Under the pieces are notes generated by a model, which ran no database searches, had not been told where the DNA came from, and worked only from the letters and a program-made list of their open reading frames with translations. From NCBI GenBank assembly GCA_964350695.1, contig CAYGKM010000002.1, positions 129,863 to 193,862 on the forward strand: a stretch of 64,000 nt of DNA, written 5' to 3'. This document shows, piece after piece, positions 36,316-44,817 of this stretch. Numbering within the stretch: the first letter of the stretch is position 1; each line of letters begins with the position of its first letter. Source of the stretch: TMED27 sp964350695 (GTDB taxonomy: Bacteria > Pseudomonadota > Alphaproteobacteria > Micavibrionales > Micavibrionaceae). The translations under genes were made by a program, and so were the position numbers.

Positions 36316-37080
36316 ATGGAAAACTGGCAAGATCAAGGGATTGTACTGAGTGCGCGTTCACATGGTGAAAATGGAGCAATTGTTTCACTTCTAACACTGG
36401 GGCAGGGGCGCGCCGCCGGATATGTGCGCGGGGCGCAAGGTACGAAGATGCGCGGGACGCTTGAGGTCGGCAATGTTGTGGATGCGCGGTGGCAGAGCCG
36501 CACTTCTGACGGGCTTGGATCTTATACTCTGGAGCTTTCGAAAAACCACACGGCGCATTTTATGCAAGACCCGCTTAAGCTCTCGGCGTTGCAATCGGCA
36601 TGCGCGCTTTGTGATGCGGCGCTGCCCGAAGGGGAGGCGCATCAGGGTTTGTATCAGGGGCTTTTGGCGCTGTTTGATACGCTTGATAGCGAGATTTGGG
36701 GGGCGGCTTATGTGATGTGGGAGATTGCGTTTTTGAAGGAGCTTGGGTTCTCGCTTGATTTGACTACGTGCGCGAGCGGAAACGGGGACGAGAATTTGCG
36801 ATATGTTTCGCCTAAGACCGGTAAGGCGGTGAGCGTTTCTGCGGGCGCGCCCTATAAGGGTAAGCTTTTGCCCTTAGCGTCTTTTTTGCGCCCGCATGGC
36901 GGTGAGAGCGAAGCGCCTGACATATATAACGGTTTAAAAATGGTGGCATATTTTCTTGAGCATTGGGTTTTTGTGCATCATTCACGCGGAATGCCAGAGA
37001 TGCGCTTGATTTTTGAGCAGCGTTTTGCCAAAACCATTGGGACATCAGTAGAAGAAGAGAATGCGTATGGCACAGGATAA
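36316..37080 (+). CDS. recO: DNA repair protein RecO
   Basis: RecO loads RecA with RecF and RecR in gap repair. The 254-residue protein has the OB-fold start (DQGIVLSARSHGENGAIVSL, then GQGRAAGYVRGAQG) and the helical C-domain with FLKELGFSLDLTTCASG and the zinc-like region reduced to a single Cys. It is of usual length. The next gene, parC, starts inside its last codons. era-recO-parC is a usual alphaproteobacterial order, but era is not next to it here. Confidence 0.92.
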   Translation: MENWQDQGIVLSARSHGENGAIVSLLTLGQGRAAGYVRGAQGTKMRGTLEVGNVVDARWQSRTSDGLGSYTLELSKNHTAHFMQDPLKLSALQSACALCDAALPEGEAHQGLYQGLLALFDTLDSEIWGAAYVMWEIAFLKELGFSLDLTTCASGNGDENLRYVSPKTGKAVSVSAGAPYKGKLLPLASFLRPHGGESEAPDIYNGLKMVAYFLEHWVFVHHSRGMPEMRLIFEQRFAKTIGTSVEEENAYGTG

Positions 37081-39301
37081 CTCAGCCGCCGAACATAATG
37101 TTTTAGACCAGCCCTTCGGAGAATTGCTTTCCGACCGATATTTGTCCTATGCGCTCTCCACCATTATGAGCCGTTCGCTGCCCGATGTGCGCGACGGCAT
37201 GAAGCCTGTTCATCGCCGTCTTATGTATGCGATGTATCAACTCAAACTTAACCCCACAAGCCCGCCGAAGAAATCTGCGCGTGTGGTCGGGGATGTGATC
37301 GGTAAGTTTCACCCGCATGGTGATACGGCTGTTTATGACGCGATGGTGCGTTTGGCGCAGGATTTTGCGCAGCGTTATCCTTTGGTCGACGGGCAGGGGA
37401 ATTTCGGAAATATTGACGGCGATAATGCGGCGGCTATGCGGTATACGGAAGCGCGTTTAACGGACGTTGCGCTGCTGCTTTTGGACGGGATCGAAGAAAA
37501 CGCGGTTGATTTCAGGCCGACATATGATGGAGCTGAGAATGAGCCTGTTGTGCTGCCCGGCGGTTTTCCGAATTTGCTGGCCAACGGATCAAGCGGGATT
37601 GCGGTGGGGATGGCGACAAGCATTCCGCCGCATAATGTGGCGGAGCTGTGCGAGGCCATGGAGCTTATGCTGGAGCGCGATGCGAGCATAGAGGAGCTGG
37701 CGGAGATTGTTTCGGGGCCGGACTTCCCGACAGGGGGGACTTTGGTCGAAGATAAGGCCGATATCGTCAATGCGTATAAGACGGGCAAAGGCGCGTTTCG
37801 GGTGCGTGCGAAATGGGAAAAAGAAGATCTGAAGCAGGGGCTGTACCAACTTGTGATTACAGAAATTCCCTATCAGGTGCAAAAATCGAAGTTGATTGAG
37901 AAGATTGCGGATCTGATTACATCGAAAAGATTGCCGATGCTGGATGATGTATTGGATGAGTCGGCGGAAGATATCCGGATCGTTTTAGTGCCAAAGAACC
38001 GTAATGTTGACCCGGTGCTTTTGATGGAGGCGTTATACCGTAATTCTGACCTTGAGAGCCGTTTTTCCTTAAATATGAATGTGCTTGAAGGGGGGCTTGT
38101 GCCCCGCGTTATGAACCTGAAAGAGGTTCTTCAGGCGTGGATGGATCATCAGCAGGAAGTGCTTGTGCGCCGTTCGCAATATCGCCTTGAGAAGGTGCTG
38201 CACCGCCTGGAAGTTTTGGCGGGGTATTTGATTGTTTATCTGAACATTGATGAGGTTATCCGCATTATCCGTTTCGAGGATGATCCGAAGGCCGAGTTGA
38301 TGAAAGTTTTCAAGCTATCGGAGGTGCAGGTTGAGGCTGTTTTGAACCTCCGTTTGCGCCGTTTGCACAAGCTTGAAGAAATGGAAATTCAAGGTGAGCA
38401 TGATACGCTATCCAAAGAGCGGGACGAGCTTGAGAAGTTGATCAAATCCGAAGCGCGGCAGTGGACACGGATTAAGAAGCAAATTGCGGCGCTTAAAGTC
38501 CAGTTCGGGCAGGGTACGGCATTGGGCGCGCGGCGCACGGTTATCGGCGATGTGCCTGCGCCGATTGCGGTTGATCTTGATGCGGCGATGATTGAGAAAG
38601 AGCCGATTACGATTATTTGCTCCGCGCAAGGGTGGCTGAGGGCGATGAAAGGCCACGGCCTGAACGCAGGTGATTTTAAATATAAGGATGGTGATCGCGA
38701 GGCGTTTATTCTGGAGGCGCAGACAACGGATAAGTTGTTGGTGTTTGGCACGAATGGACGTTTTTACACGGTTGGTTGTGACAAATTGCCGCCGGGTCGC
38801 GGGTTTGGCGAGCCTTTGCGGATTATGGTGGATCTGCCGAATGATGGCGATATTTCATCTGTGATGCTTCATAAAGAGGGGCAGAAGATTTTGGTGGCGG
38901 CGACATCGGGGCATGGGTTTATTGTGAAATCCGATGATGTTCTGGCGCAGACCAAGAATGGTAAGCAGGTTTTGAATGTTTCGGGAACGATAGAGGCGAA
39001 GCTATGTCTGGCGGTGGATGATGCGCATGACATGATTGCGAGCATCGGCAAAAACCGCAAGATGCTTGTGTTTCCGCTTGATGAGTTGCCGGAGATGGGG
39101 CGCGGAAAAGGCGTGATCTTGCAGAAGTTTAAGGATGGCGGCTTATCGGATGTGAAGACGTTTAATAAGGCGGAAGGTCTGACATTTAAATATGGCGCGG
39201 GAGAAACGGTGGTCGAAAATATCGAACCATGGGTTGGAAAGCGAGCGTCTGCAGGGCGATTGCCGCCTAACGGTTTCCCGAAAAACAACCAGTTTGATTA
39301 A
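37067..39301 (+). CDS. parC: DNA topoisomerase IV subunit A
   Basis: Type IIA topoisomerase that decatenates daughter chromosomes with ParE. About 744 residues: RYLSYALSTIMSRSLPDVRD, FHPHGDTAVYDAMVRLAQ (quinolone-pocket segment, with Thr at the Ser position), NFGNIDGDNAAAMRYTEARL with the catalytic Tyr, a coiled coil, and a short C-terminal beta-pinwheel. Length and the MSRSLPDVRD wording separate it from GyrA (over 850 residues). The ATG at 37067 is about 6 nt after a GAAGAGA; an ATG two codons earlier is too close to it. It overlaps recO by 14 bp. Confidence 0.93.
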   Translation: MAQDNSAAEHNVLDQPFGELLSDRYLSYALSTIMSRSLPDVRDGMKPVHRRLMYAMYQLKLNPTSPPKKSARVVGDVIGKFHPHGDTAVYDAMVRLAQDFAQRYPLVDGQGNFGNIDGDNAAAMRYTEARLTDVALLLLDGIEENAVDFRPTYDGAENEPVVLPGGFPNLLANGSSGIAVGMATSIPPHNVAELCEAMELMLERDASIEELAEIVSGPDFPTGGTLVEDKADIVNAYKTGKGAFRVRAKWEKEDLKQGLYQLVITEIPYQVQKSKLIEKIADLITSKRLPMLDDVLDESAEDIRIVLVPKNRNVDPVLLMEALYRNSDLESRFSLNMNVLEGGLVPRVMNLKEVLQAWMDHQQEVLVRRSQYRLEKVLHRLEVLAGYLIVYLNIDEVIRIIRFEDDPKAELMKVFKLSEVQVEAVLNLRLRRLHKLEEMEIQGEHDTLSKERDELEKLIKSEARQWTRIKKQIAALKVQFGQGTALGARRTVIGDVPAPIAVDLDAAMIEKEPITIICSAQGWLRAMKGHGLNAGDFKYKDGDREAFILEAQTTDKLLVFGTNGRFYTVGCDKLPPGRGFGEPLRIMVDLPNDGDISSVMLHKEGQKILVAATSGHGFIVKSDDVLAQTKNGKQVLNVSGTIEAKLCLAVDDAHDMIASIGKNRKMLVFPLDELPEMGRGKGVILQKFKDGGLSDVKTFNKAEGLTFKYGAGETVVENIEPWVGKRASAGRLPPNGFPKNNQFD

Positions 39302-39307
39302 AACCTC

Positions 39308-40351
39308 TTAAGGGAATTCAACGCTGCCCGGAGTTTTGCGGAAGGTGCCGATTTTCGGCATTTTTCTTTTCGGCGCGGCTTCTGTGGGGGTGATGTAAAT
39401 TTCATCTTCTCCTGTTTCGGGCGCATCTTCAGGCACTTGGTTTATCGCTTCGCGCTCAAAGGCTTCGGGGTTTGTGATTTCTTCTTTTAACAGTGTGATC
39501 GAGATGCGGCGGTTTTTGGCATCTGTCGGGTTTTCGGGCACGAGGTGCTCCGTATCGGCTTTGCCGACGACATCATGGATTCGTTCGGCCGGGTAGCCTG
39601 CATCCAGAAGTACGCGGCGCGAGGAGTTTGCGCGGTCTGCGGAGAGTTCCCAGTTGGTGTAGCTTGCGCCGGAACCGTAAGGCACGCTGTCTGTGTGCCC
39701 GCGCACGGAGATTTCGTTGGGCTCGCCTTCTATGATCTCGCCGACCTTTTCAAGAAGCAGTTTGGTTTTGGCGAACATACGGGCGCTGCCGCTTGCGAAC
39801 ATGGGTTTGCCTTCCTGGTCGATGACCTGAATACGCAGCCCTTCGGGGGTCATGTCGATTTTGAGGTTATCCATCATCTCGGAAAGCTCCGGGTTTTCGG
39901 AGATCGCTTTTTCGATCGCGGCTTTGGTGTCTTCCATGCGCGCTTCTTCGGCTTCGCGAAGCGTTTTCTTTGCTTCTTCGACGGCAGTTTGGTTAAGTTT
40001 TCTGTTTTCCTGACCGCGGTTATTGATGGCGGATGTTTTTTGCGGCGGTGCGGTTATGGGTTGAACGGTGCTGACCATTGCGCCTTCGGGTGCGACGCTG
40101 AGGCCGCCGAGGACGCCGCCTGCGCCGCTTGTTTCTTGGGATACTTTCGGGTGGGTAGGGTCAAAATAATTGGAGATGGCGTTTTTTTCTTCGTCGGTGG
40201 TGACGTTTAACAGCCATAAAAGAAGGAAGAAGGCCATCATCGCGGTCACGAAATCGGCATAGGCGACTTTCCACGCGCCGCCATGGTGGCCGCCACCTTT
40301 CTTAATCTTCTTAACGATAATCGGCTGTAATTCGCCTTGGTCTTCTGACAT
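39308..40351 (-). CDS. motB: flagellar stator protein MotB
   Basis: The stator subunit that anchors to peptidoglycan. 347 residues: single membrane helix with the proton-binding Asp (KVAYADFVTAMMAFFLLLWL), a plug-like segment, a coiled linker (about 130-180) and an OmpA/MotB domain (SVRGHTDSVPYGS...NWELSADRANSS, then RRISITLL). The cytoplasmic N-terminus has KKGGGHHGGAWKVAY, typical of MotB. It lies 37 bp after motA in the same direction. A C-terminal low-complexity tail of about 50 residues follows the OmpA domain. Confidence 0.94.
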   Translation of the reverse strand: MSEDQGELQPIIVKKIKKGGGHHGGAWKVAYADFVTAMMAFFLLLWLLNVTTDEEKNAISNYFDPTHPKVSQETSGAGGVLGGLSVAPEGAMVSTVQPITAPPQKTSAINNRGQENRKLNQTAVEEAKKTLREAEEARMEDTKAAIEKAISENPELSEMMDNLKIDMTPEGLRIQVIDQEGKPMFASGSARMFAKTKLLLEKVGEIIEGEPNEISVRGHTDSVPYGSGASYTNWELSADRANSSRRVLLDAGYPAERIHDVVGKADTEHLVPENPTDAKNRRISITLLKEEITNPEAFEREAINQVPEDAPETGEDEIYITPTEAAPKRKMPKIGTFRKTPGSVEFP

Positions 40352-40388
40352 TTTTTGGCTTTGGCTCTTTTTATATTTAACTTATAGC

Positions 40389-41279
40389 TTAGCTCGGAGC
40401 GGGCAATTCATTGAGGTGCTCTTCCAGCTCCTGGAAGTTCGGTTGCACATCATGGGGCAGGAATTTACGTGCGAATTCTACTGCGACTTGCGGCGCGGCG
40501 CCGTTCAAGAAGGCGATGAGACCGACCTTGATACATTTATAATACATGACTTCCGTGTGTGATTTTTCGGTCATCGCGGCGGCAATCGGCGCGACCATAC
40601 CATAGGAGAACCAAACCCCGAGGAATGTTCCCACAAGAGCGCCCCCGATCATTTTACCCAAGACTTCGGGCGGTTCGTTAATCGAGGACATGGTTTTGAT
40701 AACCCCCAAAACGGCGGCCACAATACCCAAAGCGGGAATCCCGTCGGCCATGGTTTGCACGGCGTGACCCGGATGCGCTTCATGGGTTTCGATGGTTTCT
40801 ATTTCTTCGTCGAGCAGGGCTTCCATCTCATGCGGGTTTTCGTTACCCAGCGAGATGATCCGCAGGTAGTCGCATAAGAAAACGATGGCATGATGATTGT
40901 GCTGGAAGCCCGGGAACCGGCTGAAGAGCTCGCTTTCTTCCGGCGCTTCGATATGTTGTTCGATGGCGAGCCAGCCCTTAGTGCGCGCCAGCTTGAAGAC
41001 TGTGTAGAGCATTCCCAGAAGCTCCATGTAATCTGCTTTTGAATAGGCGCTTGGTTTGGTGAGGGCGCTCATATATTTAATTGAGCCTTTGATTGTTTCG
41101 CTTGTATTCGCGACAAGGAAGGCGGCGATCGCACAGCCCATGATAATGACGACTTCTCCGGGCATTGCGCCAAGGATTAGCACCATTAATTTTATGAATT
41201 TCGGGATATCGAAATGCATGGCGATCAACAGACCGCCAAATGTACAAACAAAAACGAGGGCTAAACCGACAAGTTTCAT
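40389..41279 (-). CDS. motA: flagellar stator protein MotA
   Basis: Forms the ion channel of the motor with MotB. 296 residues, four membrane helices. The two conserved prolines are in ADGIPALGIVAAVLGVIKTM and GTFLGVWFSYGMVAPIAAAM; the large cytoplasmic loop that contacts FliG is in between. The start fits the family (MKLVGLALVF). A CtrA-type site overlapping an inverted repeat lies 31-66 bp upstream, so cell-cycle control is plausible. Confidence 0.95.
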   Translation of the reverse strand: MKLVGLALVFVCTFGGLLIAMHFDIPKFIKLMVLILGAMPGEVVIIMGCAIAAFLVANTSETIKGSIKYMSALTKPSAYSKADYMELLGMLYTVFKLARTKGWLAIEQHIEAPEESELFSRFPGFQHNHHAIVFLCDYLRIISLGNENPHEMEALLDEEIETIETHEAHPGHAVQTMADGIPALGIVAAVLGVIKTMSSINEPPEVLGKMIGGALVGTFLGVWFSYGMVAPIAAAMTEKSHTEVMYYKCIKVGLIAFLNGAAPQVAVEFARKFLPHDVQPNFQELEEHLNELPAPS

Positions 41280-41309
41280 GAAACGCTACAAATCCTTTGT
41301 ATGTGTATG

Positions 41310-41345
41310 GTTAATCGTACCGAAACTCGATTAACATGGGTTTAA
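41310..41345 (-). promoter_or_regulatory. CtrA-type site and inverted repeat upstream of motA
   Basis: TTAA-N7-TTAA at 41331-41345, followed by C, is a full CtrA consensus. It overlaps a perfect 8-bp inverted repeat GTTAATCG / CGATTAAC (41310-41317 and 41328-41335, 10-bp spacer). Both lie 31-66 bp before the motA ATG. CtrA binding is inferred from the consensus known in Caulobacter. Confidence 0.55.
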
Positions 41346-41453
41346 CTCAATATGGGAAACGCAGCGCAGTCATATGTATTCCATTGATTGTGCTGTTTTT
41401 TTTAAGTTATTTCAAGGGAAACGCCACTTTAAACACATGAATATCGAATATAT

Positions 41454-43079
41454 TTATGCGTTTTCTTTGGTTTTGTATTCCGGAGATTTTTTCGGCATGC
41501 CGAATAGATAGCCTTGGCCCAGCTCAACGCCCATTTCATGAAGCATGTCGGCTTGCGTACGCTCTTGTACATATTCGGCAATGACGCCGATTTCCAAATC
41601 CTTGCACATTTGCACGAGGTTTTTGACCATGGCGGCGTCGCGTTTTGAAGTTAGAAGCTTGCGGATATATTTACCGTCGATTTTGACCGTGTCGATGGAG
41701 AGCTTTTGCAGATAGTTGAAGCTGGCTGCGCCCGCGCCGAAGTCATCAAGGGCAACTTTATAGCCTTCTTCTTGAAGGGCTTTTATAAACTCATCGGCTT
41801 TGCCAAGGTCTTTGATATGTGTTGATTCTGTGATTTCGAACATGATGCGTTCATTGAGCTTTTTGTGAAGGTTCAGCATTTTCATCAGTTTTTCAAAAAA
41901 ATGTTCATCTTCAATGGATTGGCCGGAAAGGTTGATGGAAAATTTGCTGCGTGATCCTGCGAATTTGCGGGTGATGGTGTTGATGGCGAGTTCGCAGACG
42001 GCGGCATCGAATTTTGAGGCCATGCCCATATCTTCGCCAAACATCACCCATTCCATGGTGTCTCCGCTGCTGAAGCGGCTTAACATTTCGTAATGTGAGA
42101 CCTCCTCGGTTTTCAGGTTCACGATGGGTTGGTAGTGGAGTTTGAAATCAAGGCGATCGATAAGAGATTGAAACTCTTTCATTTTGTCGACATTGGCACT
42201 CGTGTACGCTTCGAGGCCTGAATTCAGACTTTCGATTGTCAGTTCGGCGCCTTTGCGGCTAAATTCATTAATGGTGTAAACAAGGGCCTTGGCGGCGTCG
42301 CGTTCGCTGAGCTCCGAGAGGTCGGAGGTGATGGTTTTTGTTTTGATATCGACTCCTTCGCCTGTGGGGTCGTTGTCGACGGCGAGTTTTTCGATGCGGT
42401 CACGCAAGAATTTTCCGTCGATATCCTTGTCATGAATGACGCTGTAGCGGCCATTGCCGACTTCGGCGGCGGCCATGCCGTCTATGGATTGCGATTGCAG
42501 GAATTGGCCGATGGATTCGACTAAAGAGCCCCAGTTTTCTTCACCGATACGGTGCTTGTCATCCTCTGTCGGAGCGAAGTCAAAGACTGTGAGGTCTACG
42601 TCTTGGCCTACGGATCTTGCGAAATCAAGTGTGTCTATGGCGGTGTCGAGGAAGGTTTCGCGGTCATAGAGCGGCCCTTGCACCTTGGGCTGCATGGCGG
42701 CGATTTTGCTCATGACAAGGTTGCTAAGGCCCAGAGTGATGTAAAACTTATTGTTGCCGGGCATTTTGATGCCTGTGAAGACGGCTTTTCTTTTTGTGAT
42801 GAGTTCGTTGAGTTCAATCAGCATCGGGCCGACGCGGGCGCCGGGTTTTGCGTTTTCATACAGGCGCAGGAGTTCGGCTTGATCGAAGGTCGAGAACAGC
42901 TCCAGCCATTTTTTGCCGTGAAGTTCTTCGGGGTTTTCGACGCCGGTCATGCCTTTGGTTGCGCCCAAGGCAAGCACGACTTTGCCTTCTTCGGAGACCT
43001 CTACGAAAAGATCTGCCGAGGCAAAGGCGAACGCCAGAAACCTGTCTCGTTGTTTTCTAAATTCTTGTTCTTTGGACAT
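41454..43079 (-). CDS. EAL-domain cyclic-di-GMP phosphodiesterase
   Basis: About 541 residues. An N-terminal PAS-like domain (DRFLAFAFASADLFVEV), a middle region that may be a degenerate GGDEF (no GGDEF motif), and a C-terminal EAL domain. The EAL motif reads EML (YEMLSRF). The other catalytic residues are present: NLSGQSIED, EITEST, DDFGAGAASF, VKIDG, AEYVQ and GQGYLFG. It should hydrolyse c-di-GMP. I use the ATG at 43079; an upstream ATG gives 16 more residues. It lies next to the motor genes, fitting motility control. No ribosome site is clear. Confidence 0.85.
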   Translation of the reverse strand: MSKEQEFRKQRDRFLAFAFASADLFVEVSEEGKVVLALGATKGMTGVENPEELHGKKWLELFSTFDQAELLRLYENAKPGARVGPMLIELNELITKRKAVFTGIKMPGNNKFYITLGLSNLVMSKIAAMQPKVQGPLYDRETFLDTAIDTLDFARSVGQDVDLTVFDFAPTEDDKHRIGEENWGSLVESIGQFLQSQSIDGMAAAEVGNGRYSVIHDKDIDGKFLRDRIEKLAVDNDPTGEGVDIKTKTITSDLSELSERDAAKALVYTINEFSRKGAELTIESLNSGLEAYTSANVDKMKEFQSLIDRLDFKLHYQPIVNLKTEEVSHYEMLSRFSSGDTMEWVMFGEDMGMASKFDAAVCELAINTITRKFAGSRSKFSINLSGQSIEDEHFFEKLMKMLNLHKKLNERIMFEITESTHIKDLGKADEFIKALQEEGYKVALDDFGAGAASFNYLQKLSIDTVKIDGKYIRKLLTSKRDAAMVKNLVQMCKDLEIGVIAEYVQERTQADMLHEMGVELGQGYLFGMPKKSPEYKTKENA

Positions 43080-43184
43080 TATAGATTCGTTTACCCCACA
43101 CGGGTTAAAGATATCATAGGATAGCATAAAACTTTATTAAGAAAGGGCTTATTTATGAGTGGCTTGGGGTGATGTGTACAAAAT

Positions 43185-44162
43185 TTACGCGTTTTTGAGT
43201 TTTTGTGCGACTTCGAGGGCGGCGTAGGTGAAGATGCCGCTGCAGCCTGCACGTTTGAAAGCGATCAGGGTTTCCATGAGGGCGGCGTCATAATCAATCC
43301 ACCCTTTTTCCCCTGCGGCTTTGATTGAGGTGTATTCGCCGCTTGTGTGGTAGGCGAAGAGCGGAACGTTAAAAGCGCTGTGGGCGCTGGATATGATGTC
43401 GAGATAGGGTGTGCCCGGCTTGATCATGATCATATCTGCGCCTTCTTCGATATCCAGAGCAATTTCGCGCATGGCTTCATCGGCGTTGCGCGGGTCCATT
43501 TGGTAGGTTTTTTTATCGCCTTGCAGGCGCTCGCCTGACTTAACGGCGTCGCGAAACGGGCCATAAAAAGCGGAGGCATATTTGGCGGCATATGAAAGAA
43601 TTGGGGTGTTTGAATATCCTTTTGTATCAAGAGCTTCGCGAATTTTTTTAATTCTTCCGTCCATCATATCCGAAGGGGCGATAATGTCTGCGCCGGCCTG
43701 TGCTTGGACAAGGGCCTGTTTGGCTAAAATCTCGACGCTTTCATCATTCAGGATTTCGTCGTTTTTGAGGATGCCGTCATGGCCGTGCGAGGTATAGGGG
43801 TCGAGGGCGACATCGGTGATGATGCCGATATCGGGCACGGCGGTTTTTATTTTTTGAAGGGTTTCGCAGATCAGGTTGTTTTTATTTAAGGCTTCTTTGC
43901 CATCGGCAGTTTTTTTGTTATTTGGCACGATGGGGAAGAGGGCGATTGCGGGGATGCCCAGATCGCGGGCTTGTTTGGCATCTTCAATCAAAAGGTCAAT
44001 GGTTTTGCGGGAAACGCCGGGCAGGGAGGCGATGTTTTGGGTTTCGTTTTGCCCCTCGATGACGAAAAGCGGCCAGATGAGATCATGCGGGCGCAGTGAG
44101 GTTTGCGCCATCATATCGCGTATCCACGGGGATGTTCTTAATCTTCTGGGTCTTTTCAGCAT
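43185..44162 (-). CDS. hemB: porphobilinogen synthase (delta-aminolevulinic acid dehydratase)
   Basis: Joins two 5-aminolevulinate to porphobilinogen in heme synthesis. The 325-residue protein has both Schiff-base lysines, Lys194 (SYAAKYASAFYGPFRD) and Lys248 (MIKPGTPYLD). The metal region reads DVALDPYTSHGHDG and lacks the cysteine cluster of zinc-type enzymes, so it is of the Mg-dependent class common in alphaproteobacteria. It is divergent from the LdtR-like gene with a palindromic spacer between. Confidence 0.95.
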   Translation of the reverse strand: MLKRPRRLRTSPWIRDMMAQTSLRPHDLIWPLFVIEGQNETQNIASLPGVSRKTIDLLIEDAKQARDLGIPAIALFPIVPNNKKTADGKEALNKNNLICETLQKIKTAVPDIGIITDVALDPYTSHGHDGILKNDEILNDESVEILAKQALVQAQAGADIIAPSDMMDGRIKKIREALDTKGYSNTPILSYAAKYASAFYGPFRDAVKSGERLQGDKKTYQMDPRNADEAMREIALDIEEGADMIMIKPGTPYLDIISSAHSAFNVPLFAYHTSGEYTSIKAAGEKGWIDYDAALMETLIAFKRAGCSGIFTYAALEVAQKLKNA

Positions 44163-44192
44163 CGTTTAGTGTATTGTTTTTATTAACGTTCT

Positions 44193-44206
44193 TTTTATAT
44201 ATAAAA
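44193..44206. promoter_or_regulatory. palindrome in the hemB / LdtR-like spacer
   Basis: TTTTATATATAAAA is a perfect 14-bp palindrome flanked by TTAAC (44183-44187) and GTTAA (44207-44211), making a larger symmetric region. It could be an operator for the MarR-type protein encoded 89 bp downstream, or simply an AT-rich promoter. Confidence 0.3.
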
Positions 44207-44294
44207 GTTAAAATAAAGAATAGATATTGACCTCTTAGTACCTTCCCTTCAAACTATCAACGAAATAAATAAGAATTCTTTTGGAGAAACCATT

Positions 44295-44756
44295 GTGACA
44301 CCAACACCGTATTACGAAGCCATTCAATTGATCGAGCGCCTGCACCGTCACTTCCTTGACGTGTTGAAGGTGGAGCTTGATAAAAAGGGCATACAAGATA
44401 TTAACAACGTACAATCGATGATTTTGTACAATATCGGCGATGATGAAATGACCGTCGGGGAATTGACGATACGCGGCTATTACCTTGGGTCCAACGTTTC
44501 ATACAACGTGAAGAAGATGGTTGAGAATGAATATCTTATTCAAGAGCGCAGCGTGCATGACAAGCGCTCTATTCGTGTGAAGCTTTCCGAAAAAGGTCTT
44601 GAGCTTAAGCGGATGATTTCGGCGATGTTTGATGCACATGAAGAGCAGATTGCGGGATCGAATATCGAGAATGCCGATCTTGTGGATTTGAACGAGACAT
44701 TGAAGGAGCTTGAGCGCTTCTGGGCGCGTCAGACTTCCGGTTACGGCGGCTTCTAG
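44295..44756 (+). CDS. MarR-family winged-helix regulator, LdtR-like
   Basis: A 153-residue MarR-type protein with the winged helix at about 40-105 (VGELTIRGYYLGSNVSYNVK, then VHDKRSIRVKLSEKG). This wording matches the alphaproteobacterial LdtR group; LdtR of Liberibacter regulates an L,D-transpeptidase and osmotic tolerance. A YcbB-type L,D-transpeptidase gene lies 13 kb away (29.9 kb) and is a candidate target. The start is GTG at 44295 with GGAG 8 nt before it. The gene has its own terminator. The target assignment is inference. Confidence 0.82.
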   Translation: MTPTPYYEAIQLIERLHRHFLDVLKVELDKKGIQDINNVQSMILYNIGDDEMTVGELTIRGYYLGSNVSYNVKKMVENEYLIQERSVHDKRSIRVKLSEKGLELKRMISAMFDAHEEQIAGSNIENADLVDLNETLKELERFWARQTSGYGGF

Positions 44757-44785
44757 GGCGTTTTTTTATATCTCTTATTTCAATG

Positions 44786-44813
44786 CCACGCCTCTTAAGG
44801 GGCGTGGTTTTTT
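44786..44813 (+). terminator. terminator of the LdtR-like gene
   Basis: Nine-bp stem (CCACGCCTC with GGGGCGTGG, one G-U) closing a TTAA tetraloop at 44786-44807, followed by six T. It acts on the plus strand only, because no T run follows on the other. Confidence 0.9.
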
Positions 44814-44817
44814 GCAT

